NCBI GenBank assembly: GCA_951812925.1
Contig: OX638368.1
Span: forward strand, 24,119,187-24,183,186
Length of the DNA: 64,000 nucleotides
Direction: 5' to 3'
DNA from: Calliopum simillimum
Taxonomy: Eukaryota; Arthropoda; Insecta; Diptera; Lauxaniidae
Shown piece after piece: positions 54,905 to 64,000 of the stretch. The translations under genes and the position numbers were made by a program. Within the stretch, counting starts at the first letter, position 1. Every line of letters begins with the position of its first letter. The notes beneath the pieces were generated by a model. That model saw nothing but the letters and a program-made list of their open reading frames with translations, ran no database searches and was not told the origin of the DNA.

Positions 54905-55224
54905 GGTGATATGCAATAGAAACAATGTACACAAAAAAAAATAAACTGATTCTAAAATTAAGTGGGAACGCATTTGATTTAAAAACATGATTGTTCTTAA
55001 ATCGAATGTATAATATTTTTGAATTTAAAGAAAATTACATCAATTTAACAACTTTTTTATTTGGTTTAAAAGAATTCGTTCTTTAGCTTAAAATATTTTT
55101 ATTCGCTTCGTGTTTATATTTAAAATTGAAGTCTGATGAATAACTCATTCACTCAGTAAAAATATATTCATTACTCCATCTCTCTTATTCTCTCTTATGC
55201 AGTGGGAAATTTAATTTTTTGACC
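54905..55224. other. AT-rich intronic DNA, nothing identified
   Basis: No supported feature. Confidence 0.35.
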
Positions 55225-55249
55225 AAAAAAAAAAGAAAGTAACACATTT

Positions 55250-57036
55250 TTTGAAGCTCAGGAGTATATCTTTAAGAAAATGGTAAGGTTTGCTAATTTG
55301 GTTGAGATATAATGCAAAATATCGTAACTTTGAATTAACACCTGAAATAAGGCTCTGCACATCACTTTGGGTGAGCTGGGACGATACCATGATAAATTTT
55401 TGTTTTAGTTTCTTTTCATTTTTGACAACTTTCTTTGTTTTTATTGTAGCAATTTCCTCTTCATTATAGCCCGGTATTTTTCAATCGCCCGAAGCTCAGG
55501 GCAATTCGGAGGGTTAGCATTTTTCGGTACAACATTGAACCCGTTCTCTTTATACCAGTTCATGACCGATTTGCCGTAGAACTCGCCAAATCTGGCCAAA
55601 ATAATACTGGGTTTTCGTGAAGGCGTATCATATTCAGCAGACGTTTCTGTTAGCACTCTTTCACATAAATTTAGTGGTTAATTGTTCCAGTTGTGACAAA
55701 TACTGAGCTCTTCAAACCGCATTTAGATATTGCTTGCCAAACCAAATATATTTTTGAAAAAAAAGTTGACCAGGAAGCTAATAAACCCTTCGAGGACCAT
55801 AGGGACATATGTGTCCCAGGACAAAAATAAATTATATTTAAATAATTAAGAACCAGATTTATGTAATTTTGACATTAATCAGTTTCTAAATGCTTCCTTC
55901 ATTTCTATTAAATCTGGCAGCACCATCAGAAGAACCGTTATTTTTGTATGTTCATTTTAATGTGACAGTTTGTGTGATGGATGCACTATTGCTATACTTT
56001 ACAGCAGTATTTATAAGTGTTAAAGTGTTTTTAAGCATTTTGTAGTGTGAAATAACTGTTGTCAGGTTAGTAAATTGTTGTTTTATTCATTAAGTTGAGT
56101 ATATTGATGAATCATAAAATTCAAAATGGGACACCGGTGTCCCTATGGTCGTTAAGAGTAACTTTTCAACTCACTTTTGTACTACAATTTTACCAATTTC
56201 ACAGGCAATCAAAATAAAAAAATTTAATGAACCTGTTAGTAGACATATGTACTGTAACGTACTTTTTGACACTGAATTCGAATCCGAGGCCAAAATTGAT
56301 CATATACTACAGGATTTTGTGATATCCGTGTTTGAAGCTGAGAAAGCGCTGTTTTGAATCTTACGGTGAAGTTCCAGGAGATGATGTTGTTTAATTCTTT
56401 TGATGGCATCTTATAGCCCTAATCTTATTTATCAAACCATACCTTTAAATTTTTTCAATTGGGACCCTTACTTTCCGAGTTATCACCCTTTGAAATAAAG
56501 GCATCTTTTCCCCATATAAAAATGTATGGGGAAAAAGTCTCCCTTAACGACCATAGGGACGCATTTTTTATCTTAAAATATGTTTTCTGGACGCCCAATA
56601 GACCATTATAAATAGCTAACATGGTTGCATAAACTCACAATTCCTTACGGTCCCGAAAGGGTTAAAGTCTGCTTTGATGTAAGTTGCGTCGTCCATAAAA
56701 ATGAATTCAAAATTGTACACAAAATGGTCGTAGAGCTTTCGTGACCGAATTTCAGCAGCTGTGTTTTGCAATTTTAGCCACATCTCTAATGGAGAGCCCA
56801 GTATTTTTTTCATAGGCACGTTACACTTCTTTTGCTTTTTCCTCTGAGGTAAATCCTTTTTTTCGAACACTTCCAACTTTCCTTTCCGTAGTTAATAGTT
56901 CACTAAAGATTTTAAGTATGCAAGCAAGTTGATTTTGCATATTTATACTTTATGCAATGTTTTTGTGAGACAAATGTGGAAAATCGTGTTTTTTGCGCAT
57001 AATTAAATCTAACACATTTTCTTTCAATGAACTCAT
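55250..57036 (-). pseudogene. Tc1-like transposase remnant (copy 2), interrupted
   Basis: Begins at an ATG at 57036 and is frameshifted early. It then reads VFEKKDLPQRKKQKKC, KILGSPLEMWLKLQ and KLYDHFVYNFEFIFMDDATY, where the D fits the first catalytic position. At KADFN it runs into the inserted element. It resumes beyond 55780 with LTETSAEYDT, ILARFGEFYGKSVMNWYKEN, GFNVVPKNANPPNCPELR and IEKYRAIMKRKLL, where E of AIEKY fits the final catalytic residue. Better preserved in the C-terminal part than copy 1. Inactive. Confidence 0.8.
55785..56661. mobile_element. piggyBac-like non-autonomous element at a TTAA inside the Tc1-like copy
   Basis: Left end ACCCTTCGAGGACCATAGGG, right end (reverse strand) CCCTTTCGGGACCGTAAGG. 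TTAA lies intact at 56662-56665 and as ATAA (one change) at 55781-55784. Copy 1 of the host element has the uninterrupted sequence GACTTTAACAGCTTCTGGGT. Sub-terminal palindromic text (GGACACCGGTGTCCCTATGG at about 56129-56148; CTTAACGACCATAGGGACGC at about 56543) repeats the CCATAGGGAC motif. A 70-codon frame (56145-56357) has no recognised transposase core. Confidence 0.85.
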
Positions 57037-57183
57037 TTTGAAAACTAATCAAAATTTCAAAATCAATGATGAAGAAATGTAATACAAAGAATTCTAAGAC
57101 GATTTCATCTGTTACGTTCCGTTTTGCTGTAATATTTAACGTGACACATTTTGTTTACTGCGACTACTTTTTTTCGAGTACAT

Positions 57184-58169
57184 ACTTTACGTAACTAAGT
57201 AAAATATGAACGCATTGTCTGAAGTGTAACTTACTCATATGAATTTAAGTAGAATATTTTTTTATATTCGTTTTCGTAACAATCCATTTGTTTTCATTTA
57301 CTCTCAGATAAATATGTATATGCAGAACTTTGTATATGACATACTTATATTGTATGTACTACGTAACCGTTTGTATAATATTGTTTTAGACATTTGTTTG
57401 CTTTTGGTGTTTTGTATACAAAATCACGTACTTCAAAATTTTATTTAAATTTAGTAAGTTAAACCGGCAAAATAATATAATTATTTAAAAAAAAGCCAAT
57501 ACCGGAATATCATTAATATTAATTAATACGTGATTTATAGTAAAATTTTGCTGTTTTCTTATTGTGCAATGATGTGTTACCACCAATGCGATATTACTCA
57601 TTTACCTTTCAGAAAGTTATTTACTTTTCTTAGAATTTCAAAGTAGAGACATAGAACTAAGTGAAACATGCGACTAAAAGCGGCATCTCGTGCGCAAATA
57701 TTAACGCATTTATTATTTGACATTTGAAGTCAGCGTAAGACTGTAGTAAGATACATAGCCTCAACTATATAACAGTTTGAACAGCACTGTCGCACACACG
57801 TTTTTAAATCAATTAATAAAAAAATAAATAATATTTTTTTTTACAACTTTTCTATATATTTCAATGTCAATCAAAACATTAAACTTGTCACAGTCACATA
57901 AAAATTGTCTTGTACCTTACCCGACCTTCTACCTCAGGTTTGTTTTTATTTGAAATTGCCTCAATTAGATTATTGTTTGTTGTTGTTTTTGTATTTTCTA
58001 ATCTTGTGCGTCAGCCATTGACTTGAGCAAAATAATCAATCATTGTAAGATTTTTTGCTTTCTTTTTGTTCGTATTAATAAATTTGTTTGTTTATTTTGT
58101 AATAAAACAATTGGCCATAATATGAGTAAATTTTTAATTTACTTATTGTAATATATAATAATCCTAGTT
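57184..58169. other. AT-rich intronic DNA, nothing identified
   Basis: Low-complexity frames only. Confidence 0.4.
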
Positions 58170-58650
58170 GCCCGGAACCCACTTCGTTCGCCCGTTCCCG
58201 ATACCCTTTAAAAGTGTATGTACCTAATATCATCCATATCTGCCAAACAGTCTCAGAAGGTCTTTTTTTATATCCCTTTATTAAATATTTTTCCAGCTGA
58301 TGATATTTGTCCCGGTCCCAGAAATTTTTTAATTTTCCGAGCGATGCCGGGGGTATTTCAAATTAGAGTTTGTCATGGAATCTCACCTGATAGCTTGTAT
58401 TCGAAAGCAAAAAAACATGAAAATCGGATATCTAATTTTTGAATTATGGGATTTTCCAAGAACCCGGACGAAGCCGAAGGTGTTTCGAAAAAAAATTTAT
58501 CCTAAAACCTTGCCATGCAAAATATCTATAAAGGAAAGAAAAAAATCATACAAATCGGACGAATGGTTATCGAATTATGGCAACAGAAATAGACAGACAG
58601 ACGTATTTTACATAGTAGTATGATATAGGAAGTTGGGTGGTTGGCATCCC
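58170..58650 (+). repeat. Dispersed repeat ending ATAGACAGACAGACGTATTT
   Basis: Distinct GC-richer text (TGATATTTGTCCCGGTCCCA, AGCGATGCCGGGGGTATTTC, ATCGGACGAATGGTTATCGA) ends in GACAGACAGACG then TTTACATAGTAGTATGATA. It has the style of a non-autonomous repeat or LINE 3' end. The plus frames at 58218-58623 are not protein-like. Class not assigned. Confidence 0.4.
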
Positions 58651-60285
58651 TGAGAAACCGCTACTTAACTCTAGCATACATATGTGAGAATAGGGAGTAA
58701 AAAATATATCTACCCATGTCACTAAAACAATTTCCAGTTTCTTAAAGCGTTCGAAAAAGTTAAATATTTCTAGAAGTCTGGAAAAAGAACTCTCAAAAAC
58801 AAACATTCTCATATGAGAATTAGCCGAGTAATTTAAGACCATACGCCCAAACTCGTGCTTCTTAACACGAAATCGTAGGTCCATAAACGCGTCTGAAATT
58901 TAGCTCCGAGTTGAATACGTTTCCAGATCAGGATTGACTGAATTTTGATTTTAGTCCGAATATGACAACAAACGTCACATTTCATATGAAGCGGACCGAA
59001 TTGGCCAAACATGTTCATAAATTGTTTTCAGGAGCGGACCAGGCTAAAAGATTTTCTGTTCAGAAAATTATAGGATATAGGAATGATTCATTTCTGAGAA
59101 TTTTTAAAATATATTCAGAGAATTAAAACATTTGTGGAAAAAAAAGAATAACCTTAAGTTAAGTTAATTATTTACACTGTTAAAAAAAATTGCATTTTAA
59201 AAGCTCCAAGAGTTTTGAAATGTGTTTTAAATGTACTTTGACCTCCTAAACATGAATATGCTAACCGTTTTGTTGCGACAGATCAGGTTTTCTGTAAGCC
59301 CGTCCTAGAAGTTATGAAGAAACCGGTGATAAAAAATAAATAAAAAAAGTGCTTCTATTTTTATTTTTATGTTCACGTTATAAGGGTTTTAGAGAAGATT
59401 TTGCCTAAGTGTTAAAAAAAAAATAAAATTTGACCAGATGCTTTTCTTTTAATGACTTAAAATTAGATTTTGAAAGCATTTTCTTCAGGTGTCAAAAAGA
59501 CCCCGTAAAGACATGAAATGACCTAGAAAATTTTCAAAGTGTGATTTCATTATGACCTCTGAAAAAAAAAAAATCATTATTTATGAGATCTGGCACATAT
59601 GTAAAATGGATAGGGCCAAATGACATCCTTTGGAAAAATTGGTGAAGTCACCTCAACTTAACAAGAACAGGTGAATCAACATTCACTGCGAAATCCTGGT
59701 TTTTTGTAAGATTTTCAATTTAAAATTTGTATGGTGGAAAAAATGTCACGTTCATATTGTCGCGTATCGATTCAGATTATGATCAAAACAAAGAAAAGTA
59801 CTGAAGATATTTAAATCAAACAAGATACATTATAAAGTAACATTATTGCATAAGATTCTAAAACTAGTCGCACTCAAAAATTCTGACTTGTTTCGCTGAA
59901 TTCTGACTTTCTTTGAATAGGCAAGAAAACTATTTCTATTTTTGTCACGTTCGTTTCGTGTCTTGTTTTGCGTGTATGTTGGAACCAGGACTTCGCCTGC
60001 TATTAAAGTTGGCACTAATTATAGTGCTACCTAAGAGCTATAATGTTATAAAGTAAAAACCAAAATAAAAATATGTTTTACTTCTACTTTTTTAGTACTT
60101 TAAATGTGTACGACGGTCACGTTCGTCACCTGGGAAATGCCCATATGCAAAATCAAGGGTTGATACGGTATATAATTTATTTCGTCCTAAAACATGTTCG
60201 GAGTGATTCGTGCGATGTCTCAAATTTTTCGAATTGGTTCGAGGTATAAAAGAAAATAATATCTCTAACTTAACATTAGCCCTAA
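58651..60285. other. Intronic DNA, nothing firm
   Basis: The 105-codon minus frame at 58567-58884 and others show no family resemblance or splice support. Confidence 0.35.
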
Positions 60286-60289
60286 ATTG

Positions 60290-60545
60290 TTTTTTTTTTT
60301 TTTTGTGAAATGCGGAAAAGAAATGTATTTTTGAAATTCCATCCAACAGTAAGTCGCTAAAACTAAATTTCGAATGAAATTGTCTCAAGGTCATAATCAT
60401 ATCATGCACAGAAAATTTTTCTAGAACATTTTAACCCATTATATCCTATTTTTATGAGTCATTTTGAGCTCTTTTTTCCGAAAGCTGAGCTATAATGGAT
60501 TAAAGTATTCTACAAAAAATACTCTACGAAAATTTTCGATAAGAG
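60290..60545 (+). repeat. Copy of the 19.7-20.0 kb repeat with TTAA ends
   Basis: AATTTTTCTAGAACATTTTA then ACCCATTATATCCTATTTTT parallels 19845-19900. Within it TTAACCCATTATATCC (60432) and the inverted CTATAATGGATTAA (ending about 60503) frame a 70-base TTAA-bounded palindrome. Confidence 0.6.
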
Positions 60546-61302
60546 TCTTCAAAGAAGTATTTAATCCGGGCCTGATCATGATCCGTTATATCTGATCTAA
60601 TTTCTAGTGGGGTATACACGTCCATATCTATAAACTTACAAAGTACATTAAGATCTCATGGTAACTACAATGACCGATGTCCCAATAAATTTAGCAAGAA
60701 ACTCCGAATAGCGAAAGAGATTTTTGAAAAGAATAACAATTTTTTTCAAAGACCATCATGGACCTAAAATTCAAGAAGAGATGAGAAAAATATTTGATTG
60801 TTCGAAAACAAAAATAGATGCCTAGAATCTTGATGTCAATGTTTTTCCTATGTCCTTTCGTTGTGTATAATAAAGAGCGCTTTTGGACATGCTTCTTTTG
60901 ATGAAGTTCCTCTACAAACATTATAAAAAAAGATAAACTAAAAAATACTTGTACCATCATTCCTGGTCGTTCAAATTATGAAGAAATTTAGAGCTTTTTC
61001 TAAAGTTCAGCGCCATAGAATGGCCAGTAGCGAAAGTAAAGATGGCTTTTTTGAGCTTTCACAAAGCTTAATCGAACTTTTGTTTATACATAGCGTAGAC
61101 AATAACCATAATGCATACAAAAGCTTTAAAAGCTCTTCATCAAAAAAGTGATGTGTATAAAAAAATTTTAAAGTGTGGTGAAAATAGCATAAAGAAAAAA
61201 CTCAAAAAAACTTCAAAAAATTTTAAATTTTAAATTTTTCTTTCAGATTTTGGGGCGTAATCGTGGAAATTCAAGTTTTTTTTGAATAAAGAAAAAACTC
61301 AC
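60546..61302. other. Intron downstream of the 61303-61425 exon
   Basis: AT-rich, A runs near 61200; minus frame 60691-60960 is low-complexity. Nothing else. Confidence 0.4.
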
Positions 61303-61425
61303 CGCTTTTCGTTTATCCGCTTCTGAAGCCGCTGAATTTGAACGATGCCTAAACAGATCCATTACTTTGGTCATTGGGGAACGTGTAACATCTGCACGCC
61401 GCACAGCAGTCACTGTGTGATAGTA
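61303..61425 (-). CDS. 123-base coding exon of the minus-strand host gene
   Basis: The acceptor is AACTTTTCTTTACAG (AG at 61427-61426) and the donor AAAGCG|GTGAGTTT (61302 downward), both strong. Exactly 41 codons in phase 0: YYHTVTAVRRADVTRSPMTK then VMDLFRHRSNSAASEADKRK and A. The upstream exon (63834-64000) ends in phase 0 and the 18473-18509 exon continues in phase 0, so all three join without a stop. Codon use is balanced and GC-richer than the surroundings, with synonymous-looking third positions. RHRSNS is an R-x-R-x-x-S site of the kind used by AGC kinases and 14-3-3 proteins; the rest is basic and likely disordered, typical of an N-terminal regulatory region of a signalling protein. 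No identification; one unverified thought is the long N-terminus of an enzyme subunit with many isoforms. Confidence 0.75.
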
Positions 61426-62085
61426 CTGTAAAGAAAAGTTTTAATTTATATTTCAGATAATATAAAAAAGTAAATTAACTGTTGCAAAATTAGTGTTGCC
61501 ATTCAATTCGTTTTATTTTATTTTAAAACATTGCAAGCCCTATAATTTGTGCCTCGTCAAATGTCCGGATTGAAGCACGATCTTTATACGGAAACCTTTT
61601 TATTTATCATATAAAAGATCAGGTTAGGTTAGATCTGAAAGATGACCATTACGCCGGATCAATGAAAAAAATATTCGAAAAACCGCCCCCATTTGAAAGC
61701 TTACATTGAGAGTATGTAGGAAACAAAAATAATATATTTTTTGAATCACTCTAAAAACAGCCAAAATACTCTTTTTTCTATAACTTCGGCAGGTGAAGAA
61801 ACACTTCGCCACTTCCCCTTTCATAAAATCACTTCACTTTTTCTTGAATACAAAATTTGCCTTAAAATTTGTCTATTAATTTTATGAGAGTTCAGAAACA
61901 TACTTTTTTGTATGCCCGAAGCCTGTCCTGACTGAAAAGTAATTTGTTTTTTCAATATATCAAGCCAACAAAGCAAAATTTCGATATACTAAGGAAACTT
62001 TTTGCTGCATACACTTTTTTCATAAGATGCCTTGTTTTAAGTAAAAACCGTTTTTTCGACCGCATAAACAAAATTTCCATGTTCG
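61426..62085. repeat. Intron with a foldback-related fragment
   Basis: CATACACTTTTTTCATAAGA and GTAAAAACCGTTTTTTCGAC (62005-62060) match the arm text of the 33.8-kb foldback (GCACTTTTTTCGTAAGATGT) and 30.58 kb. A candidate branch/acceptor region for the exon lies at 61426-61445. Confidence 0.45.
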
Positions 62086-62089
62086 AGTG

Positions 62090-62520
62090 TATGTATTCTC
62101 CTTTAACTCCTAGGAGGAGCATAGGGCCAATATGGCGATCTCTTGCCATGACTTTCCCGATTCTTAGATTTCCTTTTCAAGCGACTTTTTCCAGTTGGTT
62201 TTGGGTCTACCATGTGCTCTACTGCAGTAGACTTGTGGATTCCACTCAAGAGCCTGGCGACAAACTTCGGTGTGTGGTTTCCGGAGAGTGTGACCAATCC
62301 ATCCCCATTTGCGCAGCTTGACCTCGTTTGCTTGCATTTTTGATGTAGCTTGGCATTTGATATAGTGCGAGGCTACCAAATCTTTAGTATACGTCTTAAG
62401 CATTTGTTGACGAATACTTGCAGCTTGTTCGTTAGTTGTTCAGTAACAAGCCATGTTTCGCACCCATATAACACGTTCGAGTGGCCGAACATATTTCGGT
62501 AAATTTTTGACCTAAGAAAT
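62090..62520 (-). pseudogene. RTE-like LINE, 3' end of ORF2, 5'-truncated
   Basis: Minus-strand frames read VLYGCETW-like text at the start (here GVRNMACY), then LVASHYIKCQATSKM, KLRKWGWIGHTLRKPHTEVC, RQALEWNP, HGRPKTNWKKSLEKEI and ESGKSWQEIA..LCSS. This is the well-known C-terminal tail of RTE-type endonuclease/reverse-transcriptase proteins. It ends at CTCCTAGGAGTTAAAGGAGA then a short ACATAC tail near 62095. Two or three frameshifts. Other 3' ends lie at 31068-31130 (plus) and 54815-54900 (minus). Confidence 0.72.
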
Positions 62521-62524
62521 TTTT

Positions 62525-63833
62525 TATTTATTTTTTTCATATTTTTTAAAATATATTTTCAAATTTTGTTACGTGTAGCATAAAAATGAATGAATTGAAT
62601 AAATAAAATTGTGATTTTTGTGATCACTTCGCTAATACTTCACTTTTTCAGAATTTTACTTCGCAACACTTCACTTTTTACAAAATTTCACTTCGCTCAA
62701 ACTTTTCAAAACGACAGCACTGATATAGAGCGTTCTTGTACTGTGGCATTTTACCTTGAAGTTCGTTCAAATAGCTAAGCACCGCGTTCTCTTTAATTAG
62801 AAACATGGAGTCAAGGGTTCGAGTGTGGCTTCTGAACAGAATGAACTAAAACTGATCTGATGAGACAGTATACATATTTATATATGAAAACATATAAATA
62901 TGTATGTGGAAATGGCCGAAATATATGTAATCAATTTCCATGTTAACACTTGTTTAATAAGTTGAACATACTTAAATTTATCATAAAACAAAGACCATTT
63001 TGACTTCTAAGAGTGATCCAAAAAAAATTTATTTTTTTTTTTGTTTCCATCAGTTCTTGTCATCATTAGCTTAGGCCTCGAAAGTGGGCCCATTGTATAC
63101 CCGACACTAAGAGTTTTGGCAAAGAAAATCTAAGAGAACCACTCAGATGTACAATACATATATACTTCCATATGGATTTAAGACTCACTCCAGAAATAAT
63201 ACGAAACATAAAACTTCTATCACCAAGCCCTTATAACATGCGATTGAGTCAAATTAAGTTGGGTTCTTGGGTATTATTCTTGGCAGTAAGTTATCTTAGT
63301 GACCAAATATGAAAGAAGGTCAAAAAAGGCATTAGTATTATACGAATGCTACTAGCTTTATAGTCAAGGTATGTAGAAAAACAGCACCAAGCTCAGCAAA
63401 AGGTATGATCAGAGCAAAAAAGCCCAATTTTTTTAAAATTGACTAACGTACCCAGTTCATGCTTTCAGAAAAACTCTCTATCAAAAAGTATTTATATAGA
63501 ATAATGTCAGAAAAAGTATAAATTTTAAACTATTTTAGAATAAATTTTATACTTTTTTGGAATAAATGTTTAAAATCAAAACAAAAAGGAATCAAAACTA
63601 AATAACTAAACTAACTATGCAGGGTCGCACTACCATATAGCCTAAAAAATGCGTGAACCCGTGGACTATTATATTTGTTTTTCTCGAGTAAGGTAAGCAT
63701 GAAGGAACTTCTTGAATTGACAATATAATAAGGTACATTTTTGAAGGTACATTTTCTATAGAGTTTCAACGCTCTAAATACGTGACAACGACAACACTTC
63801 CCAACAAAACATTTTTAAAATTATTGCACTTAC
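62525..63833. other. Intron between the two right-hand exons, remaining part
   Basis: AT-rich; TATATGAAAACATATAAATATG at about 62880-62905 is a short palindromic patch. GGGTTCGAGTG at 62816 resembles a B box, but no tRNA-like fold surrounds it. Confidence 0.4.
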
Positions 63834-64000
63834 TTGTGCATCACTGCCCTGATGCGGATGCGCCGATCCATCTTTGTACCTTGTCTTTGCTGATGTAGTA
63901 TTCTCTGCTGCCGTAACCGTCACTGCCGGATTTCGCGGCTGCTGATGATGATGACCGCCAATGAGACCCGTATTTTGCATGGCAACTTTCATTGAATTCA
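63834..64000 (-). CDS. Partial coding exon of the minus-strand host gene, running off the window
   Basis: Ends CAA|GTAAGTGC at 63834/63833, a consensus donor, in phase 0. The frame is open to the window edge: NS, then MKVAMQNTGLIGGHHHQQPR, NPAVTVTAAENTTSAKTRYK and DGSAHPHQGSDAQ. An ATG lies at 63992, but the frame stays open upstream, so it may be internal. The peptide is low-complexity (His/Gln/Gly/Thr/Ala), typical of disordered insect N-terminal regions. It splices in phase to the 61303-61425 exon after an intron of about 2.4 kb. No domain and no identification. Confidence 0.68.

Larger units (their letters stand above)
55225..57183 (-). mobile_element. Decayed Tc1-like transposon, copy 2, split by a piggyBac-like insertion
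   Basis: Minus-strand sister of 972-2142. Its outer right end CGACTACTTTTTTTCGAGTA (57160-57179) is identical to the end seen at 2120-2139. The left end is eroded. An 877-base insertion (55785-56661) interrupts it. Confidence 0.8.

Noticed and set aside
57239..57448. 69-codon plus frame rich in Ile/Phe/Tyr suggesting a membrane peptide
   Set aside because: Composition is what AT-rich random sequence yields; no start context or neighbour supports a gene.
62800..62840. B-box-like GGGTTCGAGTG, possible tRNA or tRNA-derived SINE
   Set aside because: No A box at the right distance, no cloverleaf, and no repeated copies seen in the window.

Overview
This window reads as intronic DNA of an insect, most likely a dipteran. 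The support is strong AT richness with long T/A runs, CAA/CAG (opa-like) stretches, U2-type splice sites with clean polypyrimidine tracts, and a dense load of Tc1/mariner, maT, pogo-like, piggyBac-like and non-LTR (CR1/jockey-like and RTE-like) elements. There is a 200-base assembly gap at 5187-5386. No operon, CRISPR array, rRNA or convincing tRNA was seen. Species cannot be fixed from the sequence alone.

Host gene. Four short exons on the minus strand have good splice sites and compatible phases. They are a partial exon running off the right edge (63834-64000), a 123-base exon (61303-61425), an ATG-bearing alternative first exon (23212-23364) and a 37-base exon (18473-18509). The simplest reading is one minus-strand gene with very long introns and at least two promoters. 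The long form uses 64000>63834, 61425>61303, 18509>18473. The short form starts at 23364 and joins 18509>18473 in the same phase. I do not recognise the protein with confidence. Both alternative N-termini carry an R-x-R-S-x-S site.

Left third (1-18 kb): a decayed Tc1-like element (972-2142); a maT (DD37D) element with a 7-base frameshifting deletion (2370-3675); its intact sister with a complete 345-residue transposase (10618-11930); degenerate satellite-like DNA (7.9-8.5 kb); and a dispersed INE-1/SGM-like repeat followed by 142-base tandem units (12.6-13.25 kb).

Middle (18-40 kb): a long inverted repeat with opposed TTAA ends (19.35-20.45 kb); a 72-base minisatellite (21.4-21.9 kb); a TIR element nested in a dispersed repeat with its empty site visible elsewhere (22.1-22.7 kb); a near-perfect 58-base hairpin (24.83-24.97 kb); a 5'-truncated LINE (27.4-30.5 kb); a foldback with a mariner in one arm (33.8-35.5 kb); convergent repeat arrays, a GTAC-rich palindromic patch and a deleted pogo-like element (37.6-39.8 kb).

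Right third (40-64 kb): two more broken mariners (44.9 and 50.3 kb), a 197-base MITE (46.1 kb), a 42-base minisatellite with a three-unit superstructure (48.9-49.7 kb), a candidate promoter region (52.4-53.1 kb), a 500-base piggyBac-like MITE inside a tandem repeat (53.7 kb), a piggyBac-like insertion inside a second Tc1-like copy (55.2-57.2 kb), and RTE-like 3' ends. The best signals are the two-promoter host gene, the intact maT transposon, and several insertions whose target duplication can be proved by paralogous empty sites inside this same window.
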